Shown here: positions 6,866-13,743 of the stretch, piece by piece | Layout of the letters: each line of letters begins with the position of its first letter | Numbering within the stretch: position 1 is the first letter of the stretch | Assembly (NCBI GenBank): GCA_035604215.1 | Contig: DATNIW010000044.1 | Span: forward strand, 1 to 13,743 | Source of the DNA: UBA5070 sp035604215 | GTDB taxonomy: Bacteria; Fibrobacterota; Fibrobacteria; UBA5070 | DNA: 13,743 nucleotides | Direction: 5' to 3' | Translations under genes and position numbers: made by a program | Notes under the pieces: generated by a model | The model's database searches: none | The model's input: the letters and a program-made list of their open reading frames with translations, nothing else | What the model was told of the DNA's origin: nothing

Positions 6866-7933
6866 ATGGCCGGCAAGCAGTTCTACAAGGAGGCCGAGAA
6901 GGGCGCGGCGGGGAAGGGTCTGGCCGCGGCGTTCGACATCCCCGGCCCCAAGAAGGCCGCCATCGTGATGGTGGCGCTGGGTCGCGACGCCTCGGCGGAA
7001 CTGCTGAAGGGCCTCACCGAAGGCGAGGTGGAAAACCTCACCAAGGAGATCGCGCGGCTGGACGGCGTCACCGCCGAGATGCGCGAGGCGGTGCTGCAGG
7101 AATTCCACACCATGGGCCTCGCCCAGCAGTACGTGTCCCAGGGAGGCATCGACTTCGCCAAGGAGCTCCTGGAGACCACCTACGGTTCGGCCCGTGCGCA
7201 GGAGATCCTCGCCAAGATCACCAAGGCCATCCGGACCACCGGCTTCCGGATGCTTTCCGACATCGACGCCAACCAGCTGGTGAACTTCATCCAGAAGGAA
7301 CACCCGCAGACCATCGCGCTGATCCTGGCCCACATGGACAAGGCGATGGCCGCGCGCCTCCTGGGAGCGCTGCCCCAGGACCTCCAGTTCGACGTGTCGC
7401 AGCGGATCGCCACCATGGAGAGCATCACGCCCGACGTCCTGGAGAACATCGAACAGGTGCTGGCTTCCGAGATGAAGGACCTGGTGGGCGGAGACACTTC
7501 GGAGGTGGGCGGAGTCAAGAGCCTCGCGGAACTTTTGAACATGGCCGACCGCTCCACGGAGAAGAACGTCATGGGGCACCTGGAACGCGAGAACCCGGAG
7601 CTGGCCACCGAGATCAAGAACCTCATGTTCGTGTTCGACGACATCCTCATGCTCGACGACCGGTCCATGCAACGCGTGCTCAAGGAAGTCGATTCCAAGG
7701 TGCTGTCGCTCGCGCTCAAGAGCGCAGGCCAGGAAACGCGCGACAAGTTCCTGAACAACATGTCCAAGCGCGCCGCGGAGATGATCGCGGAGGAGATCCA
7801 GTACATGGGACCCGTGAAGCTGCGCGACGTCGAGGAGGCCCAGCAGAAGATCGTGGATTCCGTGCGGCGGCTGGAGGATGCGGGCGAGGTCGTCATCTCG
7901 GGTCGCGGCGGCGGCGACGAGATCGTGGTCTAG
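6866..7933 (+). CDS. fliG: Flagellar motor switch protein FliG
   Basis: Rotor protein (355 aa) that binds the MS ring and transmits torque from the stator. The order of domains is normal: an N-terminal FliF-binding domain beginning KKAAIVMVALG after a 28-residue lead, the middle domain with EHPQTIALILAHM (EHPQ at 145-148), and the C-terminal torque domain with FVFDDILMLDDRSMQRVLKEV and MGPVKLRDVEEAQQKIV. The charged residues of the torque helix (R/K, D, E, E in VKLRDVEEAQ) are present. The ATG is 5 bases after the fliF stop; AAAGGA at 6849-6854 inside fliF is its likely ribosome-binding site. The protein ends in a Gly-rich GRGGGDEIVV tail. Confidence 0.97.
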   Translation: MAGKQFYKEAEKGAAGKGLAAAFDIPGPKKAAIVMVALGRDASAELLKGLTEGEVENLTKEIARLDGVTAEMREAVLQEFHTMGLAQQYVSQGGIDFAKELLETTYGSARAQEILAKITKAIRTTGFRMLSDIDANQLVNFIQKEHPQTIALILAHMDKAMAARLLGALPQDLQFDVSQRIATMESITPDVLENIEQVLASEMKDLVGGDTSEVGGVKSLAELLNMADRSTEKNVMGHLERENPELATEIKNLMFVFDDILMLDDRSMQRVLKEVDSKVLSLALKSAGQETRDKFLNNMSKRAAEMIAEEIQYMGPVKLRDVEEAQQKIVDSVRRLEDAGEVVISGRGGGDEIVV

Positions 7934-7936
7934 GAC

Positions 7937-8719
7937 GTGGAACTCCACGAACGACCTTCTCCCCTCTCGGGAATCCTGCGCGCGGGGACGTCCAGCGCCA
8001 AGGCGCTCTACTTCGCCGATCTCGCCGGAGGCGGCGAGCTGGTGGAGCTTCCCGCCTCCCGGGGAGGAGACCCCAAGCAGCGCAAGATCGCGGAAATGGA
8101 ATCGAAGCTGGACGCCTTGCGACAGGAACTGGCGCACCAGCAGGCGGCGGCGGAATCCGCCCTGGCGGCTGGCCGCGAGGAGGCCTACCAGAGGGGCTTG
8201 AAGGACGGAAACGCCGCCGGGGAGGCTTCCGGAAAGGCCATCGCCGAGGCCAAGGCGGAGCACCGCCTCCAGGAGATCGAAGCCTCCGTGCGCTCGCGCC
8301 TGGAGGCGGTGGAACGCGCCCTGGACCAGGTCTTCCTGGATTGGGAGGCGCGCATCCTGGAACTTTCCATGGCCATCGCGCGTCGGATCGTGGGCAAGGC
8401 CTGCGAGGTTCCCGGCGAGGCCGCGGTCCATGTTTCGCGCATGGCCCTGCGCAAGTTGGGATCCGAGGCCAAGGTGGTGGTCCGCTGCCACCCGGCCGAC
8501 GTGACCGCCCTGGAACGAGACAAGGAGCTCTGGGGGGGATCGCGCGGGGGACGACGCGTCGCGTTGGAACCCGACGAATCCGTGGGCCGGGGCGGGATCG
8601 TGCTGGAGACGGACACCGGAACCATCGACGCCCGCATCCCCCGACTGACGGAGAACGTGGAGAAGGCCCTCGCGGGCGCGATCGAAGAGGAACGGGCCCG
8701 TGGTGGCCTTCCCGCCTGA
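7937..8719 (+). CDS. fliH: Flagellar export regulator FliH
   Basis: 260-aa soluble stator-like component of the flagellar export ATPase complex; FliH dimers bind the FliI N-terminus and anchor it at the C ring. The protein has a poorly conserved N-terminus, then a long charged coiled coil (about residues 50-140; EMESKLDALRQELAHQQAA, AYQRGLKDGNAAGEASG), then the conserved C-terminal domain (LSMAIARRIVGKACEVPGEA, VVVRCHPADV and the late GGIVLETDTGTIDAR motif). The start is a GTG four bases after the fliG stop (only 3 bases intervene), so it is probably translated by coupling. The 3' end overlaps the start of fliI by 20 bases. Confidence 0.92.
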   Translation: MELHERPSPLSGILRAGTSSAKALYFADLAGGGELVELPASRGGDPKQRKIAEMESKLDALRQELAHQQAAAESALAAGREEAYQRGLKDGNAAGEASGKAIAEAKAEHRLQEIEASVRSRLEAVERALDQVFLDWEARILELSMAIARRIVGKACEVPGEAAVHVSRMALRKLGSEAKVVVRCHPADVTALERDKELWGGSRGGRRVALEPDESVGRGGIVLETDTGTIDARIPRLTENVEKALAGAIEEERARGGLPA

Positions 8720-10046
8720 CCGGGCCGCCCTGTGGGCGCGGACCGTCGAGGAGAGCGACCCGGTGGAAGTCCGTGGGCGGATCACCCGCGTGGTGGGTCT
8801 GTTGGTGGAATCCTCCGGGCCCGCCGCGGGGGTGGGCGAACTGTGCGCCCTGGCCGCGGGCGATGCGCTCCTGGGCATGGCGGAGGTCGTGGGGTTCCGC
8901 GAAGGGACCACCCTGCTCATGCCCTTGGGCGGAATGGACGGAATCCGTCCCGGATTGGAAGTCGTGGCCACGGGAAAACCACTGACGGTGCCCGTGGGCC
9001 CCGATCTCGTGGGACGCATCCTGGACGGACTGGGAAATCCGCTGGACGGCAAGGGCCCGGTCGCGGGATTGCGCCGTCCGGTCACCGGGCATGCCCCGCA
9101 TCCGTTGACGCGGCACCGCATCGACAAGCCCATGGGCACCGGCGTGCGGGCCCTGGACGGCTTCCTGACCCTGGCGCGCGGCCAGCGCATGGGCATCTTC
9201 GCGGGTTCGGGGGTCGGGAAATCCGTGCTCCTGGGCATGCTGGCGCGCCGCTGCGAAGCCGAGATCAACGTCATCTGCCTGATCGGGGAACGCGGGCGCG
9301 AGGTGCGCGAATTCCTGGAACGCGACCTGGGCGAGGAGGGGATGAAGCGCTCCGTCGTGGTGTGCGCCACCTCCGACCAGCCCGCGGTGGTCCGGGTGAA
9401 GGCCGCCTTCACGGCCACCGCGATCGCCGAATGGTTCCGGGAACAAGGCAGGGACGTGCTCCTGATGATGGATTCCGCCACCCGCCTGGCCATGGCCCAG
9501 CGCGAGATCGGCCTGGCCGTGGGCGAACCCCCCGCCACCAAGGGTTACACGCCTTCGGTCTTCGCGCTGCTGCCGAAGATCTTCGAGCGCGCCGGCACCG
9601 CCGAACAGGGTTCCATCACGGGCCTGTACACCGTGCTCGTGGACGGGGACGACCTGGAAGAACCCGTCGCCGACGCCATCCGGTCCATCCTGGACGGGCA
9701 CGTCGTGCTTTCGCGCGATCTCGCCAACAAGAACCACTTCCCCGCCATCGACGTCTTGCGCTCCATCAGCCGCTGCATGACCGACGTGGTGGTGGACGAC
9801 CATCGCAAGGCCGCCCGCGAACTCCTCTCCCTCATGTCCGTCTACCGCGAGAACGAGGACCTGGTGACCCTGGGGGCCTACCAGAAGGGATCGGACGCGC
9901 GGCTTGACCTGGCCATCAAGCTGCGCGACAAGTGGCAGGCGTACCTTCGCCAGGACCGCGACGAGACTTCGTCCTTCCCGCTGGCCTGCGCCGACCTCCT
10001 CAAGCTGGGCCAGGCGGCGCGCGCTCCCGCCGGAGCCCGCAAGTGA
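8700..10046 (+). CDS. fliI: Flagellum-specific export ATPase FliI
   Basis: Cytoplasmic ATPase (448 aa) that powers unfolding and delivery of flagellar export substrates, related to F1-ATPase beta. The Walker A motif AGSGVGKS is at 168-175. The Walker B strand VLLMMDS ends at Asp258. The family signature ATRLAMAQREIGLAVGEPPA followed by TKGYTPSVFALLPKIFERAG is intact, and the C-terminal domain ends in YLRQDRDE and a Leu-rich tail. The GTG at 8700 has AGAGGA at 8686-8691, 8 bases upstream, within the end of fliH, and the two genes overlap by 20 bases. The stop overlaps the fliJ start (GTGA). Confidence 0.97.
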   Translation: MVAFPPDRAALWARTVEESDPVEVRGRITRVVGLLVESSGPAAGVGELCALAAGDALLGMAEVVGFREGTTLLMPLGGMDGIRPGLEVVATGKPLTVPVGPDLVGRILDGLGNPLDGKGPVAGLRRPVTGHAPHPLTRHRIDKPMGTGVRALDGFLTLARGQRMGIFAGSGVGKSVLLGMLARRCEAEINVICLIGERGREVREFLERDLGEEGMKRSVVVCATSDQPAVVRVKAAFTATAIAEWFREQGRDVLLMMDSATRLAMAQREIGLAVGEPPATKGYTPSVFALLPKIFERAGTAEQGSITGLYTVLVDGDDLEEPVADAIRSILDGHVVLSRDLANKNHFPAIDVLRSISRCMTDVVVDDHRKAARELLSLMSVYRENEDLVTLGAYQKGSDARLDLAIKLRDKWQAYLRQDRDETSSFPLACADLLKLGQAARAPAGARK

Positions 10047-10510
10047 AGTTCGTCTTCCGTCTGGAATCGCCGTTGCGGCTGGCTCGACACCGCGAGGAAT
10101 CCGCCAAGCGCGCCATGGGGGAAGCCATGGGACGCCTGGAAGCGCATCGAACCGCGCTTTCCGACCTCCGCCAAGAACTGTCCGCGGAGACCGCGGCCCA
10201 GTCCGCGCCGCGGCGTGGGGAGATCTGGGCCCAGGGTCAGAGCCTGTTCATCGAATGGACCCGAGGCCAGCAGGGGAAGATTTCCCGCGCCCAGGAGGCG
10301 TGCAAGGCTGCCCAGGAAGTGGTGGAGAAGGCCCGGTTGGACCTGGTGGAGAAGCGCCGCGCCGTCCAGGTGTTCGAGAGGCTCCGGGAACGCCGACTGG
10401 CGCAGTGGAAGCTGGAGATGTCGCGCAAGGAACTCGCGGAGGGCTCCGACGTGGCCGGGCGGCGGTGGATGGCGCAGCGCAGGGAGTTGGACCGGTCCGT
10501 TCCGGGTTGA
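10043..10510 (+). CDS. fliJ: Flagellar export chaperone/stalk protein FliJ
   Basis: 155-aa coiled-coil protein of the export ATPase complex; in the family it inserts into the FliI ring and contacts FlhA. The N-terminus FVFRLESPLRLARHREES is typical of FliJ (F-x-F-R-L-E-x-L-L-x-x-R), followed by almost uninterrupted heptad-like Ala/Leu/Glu/Arg helix to residue about 145. The GTG start overlaps the fliI stop by four bases and has GGAG at 10032-10035, 7 bases upstream. It is the last gene of the operon in view: fliK and the hook genes do not follow, and the next gene is convergent after 29 bases. Confidence 0.88.
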   Translation: MKFVFRLESPLRLARHREESAKRAMGEAMGRLEAHRTALSDLRQELSAETAAQSAPRRGEIWAQGQSLFIEWTRGQQGKISRAQEACKAAQEVVEKARLDLVEKRRAVQVFERLRERRLAQWKLEMSRKELAEGSDVAGRRWMAQRRELDRSVPG

Positions 10511-10539
10511 TCCCTCGACCTCCCCGCCGGTCTGGGGGT

Positions 10540-11487
10540 TCAGCCTCCGCCGAAGCGGATCCATGCCAGGGACGAGACGGCCACCACGATCCATTGCGCC
10601 AACCCCTGGACCAGCAACGTGCCTCCGTGGTGTCGGATCCTGTTCAGGTCGAACCGGGTCCCGATCAGGAACAGGGCCAGGTCGAATCCGGCGTGGGCGA
10701 CCATCCGCATACCGGGGACGATGGGTCGGATTCCGGGAACCAGCGTCGTGGTCGCCGCAGCGGCCAGGAACCCGAGCAGAAAGAGGGGAAAGGCGAACTT
10801 GGTCTTTCCGGGAGGTCTCCCTTTCGGGACCGACCAGGCGGCGAACAGGCTGACGGGAAGGATCCAAAGCGTTCTCCCCAGCTTCACGGCCACGGCCACC
10901 GGCAGCGAGCGCGGATCGAAGGTGGCGGCGGCGCCCACGACCGAGGAGACGTCGTGGATGGCCAGTCCCGCCCAGGTGCCGAAGGCCGTGGGACCCATTC
11001 CCAACAGGTGCCCGATGGCGGGAAAGAGCACCAGAGCCACGGCGTTCAACAGGAACACCACGCCCATGGCGAGCCCCACCGATTCCCGTTCGGCACGCGT
11101 CGATGCGGCCACCGCCGCGATGGCCGACCCGCCGCAGATGCTTGTCCCCGCCGAGACCAGCAAGGAAGCCTGTCGCTCCACGCCCATCCACCGGGCGAAG
11201 CCCCATCCGATGAGGAAGGTAGCGGACAGGAGGACCGCCGAAAGCCCCATCCCGTGGACTCCCGCGCGCAGGACCGCGTGCACGTCCATCCCGAATCCCA
11301 TCACCACCACGGAGCCCTGGAGCAGGAGACGATCGGCACCGGCGGGTCCCTTCCACAGTCCTTTCCACGGCGCGAGCCCCAGCAGGATTCCCAACCCGAG
11401 GGCCGCGGCGGGCACCATCCGGGGCCAAAGACAGACGGCGGCCAGCAGGAGGGCCGGTAGGAAGAGGAGTGCTTTTCGCGTGTCCAT
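10540..11487 (-). CDS. YeiH-family putative anion (sulfate) exporter
   Basis: Integral inner-membrane protein (315 aa) of the YeiH/UPF0324 family (Cons_hypoth698), annotated in other bacteria as putative sulfate exporter; substrate unproven. Roughly ten hydrophobic helices are visible, starting with ALLFLPALLLAAVCLW. Signature segments are SAGTSICGGSAIAAVAA (about 115-131), GTWAGLAIHDVSSVVGAA and the late GFDLALFLIGTRFDLNRI. The ATG at 11487 is immediately ahead of the first helix. It diverges from a LysR-type regulator across 77 bases, the arrangement of yeiH and yeiE in enterobacteria, which suggests the regulator controls it. The 3' end converges on fliJ. Confidence 0.88.
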   Translation of the reverse strand: MDTRKALLFLPALLLAAVCLWPRMVPAAALGLGILLGLAPWKGLWKGPAGADRLLLQGSVVVMGFGMDVHAVLRAGVHGMGLSAVLLSATFLIGWGFARWMGVERQASLLVSAGTSICGGSAIAAVAASTRAERESVGLAMGVVFLLNAVALVLFPAIGHLLGMGPTAFGTWAGLAIHDVSSVVGAAATFDPRSLPVAVAVKLGRTLWILPVSLFAAWSVPKGRPPGKTKFAFPLFLLGFLAAAATTTLVPGIRPIVPGMRMVAHAGFDLALFLIGTRFDLNRIRHHGGTLLVQGLAQWIVVAVSSLAWIRFGGG

Positions 11488-11564
11488 GGTGGAACGAAGC
11501 TACGGCCCTCCAATGGATAACACAAAGACATCGTTTTCATGGATCCGATGCATTTTGTCTATGC
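11488..11564. promoter_or_regulatory. Divergent promoter region between the YeiH-type exporter and lysR
   Basis: 77-base spacer, AT-rich in its right two thirds, between divergent start codons. Both promoters must lie here or inside the gene starts. I cannot place -35 and -10 boxes with confidence. The imperfect dyad at 11517-11562 occupies most of it. Confidence 0.55.
11517..11562. promoter_or_regulatory. Imperfect dyad in the yeiH-lysR divergent spacer, LysR operator candidate
   Basis: ATAACACAAAGACATCG (11517-11533) and CGATGCATTTTGTCTAT (11546-11562) are inverted with 11 of 17 positions matching, centred on a TTTTCATGGATC spacer. The inner arms CATCG/CGATG are perfect. The spacer is strongly AT-rich against a GC-rich background, as expected of promoter DNA. 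LysR regulators normally bind such dyads, T-N11-A type, between their own gene and a divergent target. The dyad ends two bases before the lysR start codon, consistent with autorepression. Confidence 0.5.
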
Positions 11565-12461
11565 ATGAACCTCCACCACCTGGAGATCTTCCACGCCATC
11601 GCCGTCCAAGGGAGCCTTTCGCGGGCGGCCGAGGCCCTTTGCACCAGCCAGCCTTCGGTGACCAAGCAGCTGAAGACCTTCGAGGAATCGTTGGGCACGC
11701 GCCTTTTGGACCGCCTGCCGCGCGGGATCCGACTCACCCAGGCCGGGGAGGTCCTGGAGGGCCACGCCCGCGAGATCTTCGCGCGCCGCGACCTGGCCAC
11801 GCGCGAGTTGCAGGAATTGTCCGGACTGCGCCGGGGCCTGCTCTCCTTGGCCTCCAGTCGGACCATCGGGTCCTACCTGCTCCCCGACCTCCTGGCCCGG
11901 TTCATGGAGGCGCATCCCGGGATCGAAGTTTTCGCCCAGGTGGCCAACACCCGGCGCTGCGCGGAGATGGTTCGTTTGGGTCTGGTCGAAGCCGCCCTGG
12001 TCGAAGGCCCGGTGGAGGAGGAGGGCGTTTCGGCATCCCCCTTCGGTTCCGACGAACTGGTCGTGGTCGCCCCCGCCTCCCATCCGCTCTCCCGACGCCG
12101 CCGACCGGCCCCCCTGGAACGGATCCTGTCCGAGCCGCTGGTGGCGCGGGAACCGGGATCCGGGACCCGCGAGATCCTGGACCGGGAGCTGCGGCGCCTA
12201 TCTGCGAACTGGCCGCCTCGTCTGGAACTGGACAGCACCGAGGCCATCAAGGGCCTGGTGATCGCGGGAGCGGGCCTCGCCGTGGTCTCCAAGCTCGCGG
12301 TGGCGCGCGAAGTGGAGGCGGGCGTTTTGGCCGTGGTGCGTGTGGAGGGACTCCACCTCGCGCGGGAACTGGGCATCGTGCGCTCCACCGACCGCACCAC
12401 CAGCCCGGCGATGCGGGCGTTCGAGGGACTGTTGGGGGGTCCTGTCGCCCGACGTGCCTAG
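11565..12461 (+). CDS. LysR-family transcriptional regulator
   Basis: 298-aa DNA-binding regulator. The winged helix-turn-helix is at residues 1-60 (LEIFHAIAVQGSLSRAAEAL, then CTSQPSVTKQLKTFEESLG and RLTQAGE). The effector-binding domain follows, starting near LSLASSRTIGSYLLPDLLARF, with the usual LVVVAPASHPL strand and a GLVIAGAGLAVVSKLA loop. The ATG at 11565 gives the canonical MNLHHLEIF start; an ATG further upstream would run through the intergenic promoter region. There is no clear Shine-Dalgarno sequence. Divergent from the YeiH-type exporter, it most resembles the YeiE/CysB-like group by context, and its probable target is that exporter. Its stop overlaps that of acr3. The inducer is unknown. 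Confidence 0.92.
   Translation: MNLHHLEIFHAIAVQGSLSRAAEALCTSQPSVTKQLKTFEESLGTRLLDRLPRGIRLTQAGEVLEGHAREIFARRDLATRELQELSGLRRGLLSLASSRTIGSYLLPDLLARFMEAHPGIEVFAQVANTRRCAEMVRLGLVEAALVEGPVEEEGVSASPFGSDELVVVAPASHPLSRRRRPAPLERILSEPLVAREPGSGTREILDRELRRLSANWPPRLELDSTEAIKGLVIAGAGLAVVSKLAVAREVEAGVLAVVRVEGLHLARELGIVRSTDRTTSPAMRAFEGLLGGPVARRA
12458..12461. other. Four-base CTAG overlap of two convergent stop codons
   Basis: The palindrome CTAG serves as TAG for the plus-strand lysR gene (12459-12461) and, on the other strand, as TAG for acr3 (12458-12460). There is no intergenic space for a terminator between the two convergent genes, so their transcripts must either end inside the opposite gene or overlap. 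Confidence 0.85.
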
Positions 12462-13504
12462 GTGTCGGCCAACGCCGCCTTCCACCGCGCCCGCGCCCGC
12501 AAGGACACCTGCACCAGAGCGACCATGGCGGGAACCTCCACCAGGGGGCCGATGGTGGCCGCGAAGGCCGCTCCGGAGGTCAGGCCGAACGAACCGATGG
12601 CCACCGCGATGGCCAGCTCGAAGTTGTTGGAGGCGCCCGTGAAGGCCTGGGTGACGGTGCGCCCGTAGTCCATCCCGATGCGGCGCGACGCCCACCAGGA
12701 GAGCCCGAACATGGCCGCGAAATAGATGGACAGGGGCACCGCGACCCGGACCACCTCGAAGGGACTGGTGAGGATCCTCCCTCCCTGCAGCGCGAACAGG
12801 ACCACGATGGTGAACAGGAGCGCGACCAGGGTGACCGGTCCGAAACGGGCGTTGAACCGAGCGGTTCCCCCCTCCCCGACCGTCCTTGACAGGATCTGCC
12901 TCAAGGCGATCCCGATGGCGAAGGGGAGCCCCAGGTACAGGGCCACCGAAGAGGCCACCTGCCCCATGGAGACGGAAATCGATTGGGCCGGAAGTCCCAT
13001 GCGCGGCGCCAGCACCGAGAGGAAGAACCAGGCGTAGCCGCCGTAGGTGAACACCTGGAACAGGCTGTTGAAGGCCACCAGTCCGGCCGCGGCCTCGGGA
13101 GAGCCCCCGGCGAGCTGGTTCCAGACCACCACCATCGCGATGCACCGCGCCAAGCCCACCAGCACCAGGCCCGCGAACAGATCCGGCCGGTCGCGCAGGA
13201 AGAGCCAGGCGAGACAAAGCATCAGGACCGGACCCACCACCCAGTTGAGAACGATGGAAAGGGTCAGCGCCTTGGGGTCCGCGAAGACCTTGGGCAGCTC
13301 GGAAGGCTTCACCCTCGTGAAGGGCGGGATCATCATGAGGATCAGGCCGATGGCGATGGGAATGGAGGTGGACCCGACGGACATCCCCGCCAGGGCGTGC
13401 GCCACGCCGGGGGCGAACCGCCCCAGCAGGAGCCCCGCCCCCATGGCCAGCGCGATCCAGAGCGTGAGCCAGCGGTCCAGGAAGGAAAGGCGCGCGACGG
13501 GCAT
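12458..13504 (-). CDS. acr3: Arsenite efflux permease Acr3 (ArsB type)
   Basis: Inner-membrane carrier (348 aa) of the bile/arsenite/riboflavin transporter superfamily, predicted to expel As(III) and perhaps Sb(III) using the proton gradient. Ten hydrophobic helices are apparent. Family hallmarks are present: GLARCIAMVVVWNQLAGG with the conserved Cys at 121, TGASNNFELAIAVAIGSFGL (289-308), and GPLVEVPAMVALV with the conserved Glu at 323. These correspond to the Cys and Glu shown to be needed in characterised Acr3 proteins. I chose the ATG at 13504 because it overlaps the upstream gene's stop (TGATG), implying translational coupling; a TTG at 13513 would add three residues. The 3' end overlaps the lysR stop by 4 bases. 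Usual length for the family. Confidence 0.94.
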   Translation of the reverse strand: MPVARLSFLDRWLTLWIALAMGAGLLLGRFAPGVAHALAGMSVGSTSIPIAIGLILMMIPPFTRVKPSELPKVFADPKALTLSIVLNWVVGPVLMLCLAWLFLRDRPDLFAGLVLVGLARCIAMVVVWNQLAGGSPEAAAGLVAFNSLFQVFTYGGYAWFFLSVLAPRMGLPAQSISVSMGQVASSVALYLGLPFAIGIALRQILSRTVGEGGTARFNARFGPVTLVALLFTIVVLFALQGGRILTSPFEVVRVAVPLSIYFAAMFGLSWWASRRIGMDYGRTVTQAFTGASNNFELAIAVAIGSFGLTSGAAFAATIGPLVEVPAMVALVQVSLRARARWKAALADT

Positions 13505-13743
13505 CAGCAGCAACCCGCGGGGCCGCAGGAAGGCGACGCGACGCGGATGGACAGGTTCTGGATCGACTTCGGGGCGTCGAATCCGCTCGGTTTGCCTTGG
13601 ATGGTCCTTCCGGCGGAAATTCCCGCCGACACGATGTAGTCGGACAGCTTGTGTCCGGGAGGAAGCAGCTCCAGGATCTGCTGGTAGAGCGGGTCCTGGA
13701 TGTTCTCCATGACCCCGATGTATTCGGGCTTCAACTCGATCAC
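13504..13743 (-). CDS. arsM: Probable arsenite methyltransferase ArsM, C-terminal fragment
   Basis: Only the last 79 residues lie in the window; the frame is open at the right edge. The sequence IELKPEYIGVMEN, then LLPPGHKLSDYIVSAGISA, resembles the end of class I methyltransferases of the ArsM group (family pattern: F-x-D-I-x-I-x-x-K ... P-G-x-x-x-x-D-Y-I-V-S-A-x-I-x-A). The protein ends SCGPAGCC, a cysteine cluster of the kind often found at ArsM C-termini and proposed to bind As(III). ArsM methylates arsenite using S-adenosylmethionine. Its stop overlaps the acr3 start, so the two form an arsenic operon, which supports the call. Another Cys-tailed arsenic-operon protein cannot be excluded. 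Confidence 0.55.
   Translation of the reverse strand: MIELKPEYIGVMENIQDPLYQQILELLPPGHKLSDYIVSAGISAGRTIQGKPSGFDAPKSIQNLSIRVASPSCGPAGCC

Noticed and set aside
6659..9541. 960-codon minus-strand open frame antisense to fliF-fliI
   Set aside because: It lies opposite four unmistakable flagellar genes. The peptide is His/Arg/Gly-rich without domains and is explained by high GC at third codon positions.
10522..10537. CCCC/GGGG hairpin between fliJ and the convergent exporter gene as a bidirectional terminator
   Set aside because: The perfect stem is only four pairs and no T-run follows on either strand.

Overview
This is a high-GC bacterial window with four blocks. From left to right they are: the C-terminal part of an Rhs/YD-repeat protein (minus strand, running off the left edge); an actinobacterial-type glycogen synthase gene (minus); a compact flagellar rod/MS-ring/export operon (plus); and an anion/metalloid resistance cluster made of a YeiH-family exporter (minus), a LysR regulator (plus), an Acr3 arsenite pump and the tail of a probable ArsM (both minus). 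No rRNA, tRNA, CRISPR array or insertion sequence is visible. The organism is a flagellated bacterium. Genome style and gene content (large Rhs protein, GlgA of the Corynebacterium/GlgM class, flgBC-fliEFGHIJ order, several GTG starts) fit a deep-branching high-GC Gram-negative such as Fibrobacterota, Myxococcota or relatives, but the phylum cannot be fixed from this window.

Region 1-2211: an unbroken 737-codon reading frame encodes YD repeats, a complete RHS-associated core and the start of a variable C-terminal domain. The frame is closed upstream by a TAA at 2212-2214 with no credible start codon, so the gene is 5'-truncated or is a displaced Rhs tip. The last ~590 bases (the window's left end) are much more AT-rich than the rest, the mosaic expected of exchangeable Rhs C-termini. 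Region 2212-2404 has no gene. It holds a pair of 12-bp direct repeats and an unusual cluster of crossing inverted repeats that looks REP-like.

Region 3787-10510: flgB, flgC, an uncharacterised 71-codon ORF, fliE, fliF, fliG, fliH, fliI and fliJ are nearly contiguous, with overlaps or gaps under 20 bases. They would build the proximal rod, the rod-MS ring adaptor, the MS ring, part of the switch, and the export ATPase complex. A near-consensus sigma-54 -24/-12 element lies immediately before flgB. The small ORF between flgC and fliE fills what would otherwise be the operon's only large gap and has its own Shine-Dalgarno sequence; it is the best candidate here for an undescribed component.

Region 10540-13743: yeiH-like and lysR-like genes diverge from a 77-base AT-rich spacer that contains an imperfect dyad, recalling the yeiE/yeiH arrangement of enterobacteria. 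The lysR gene and acr3 converge and overlap by four bases at CTAG. acr3 is translationally coupled (TGATG) to the upstream gene, whose Cys-rich tail and methyltransferase-like C-terminus suggest arsenite methyltransferase.
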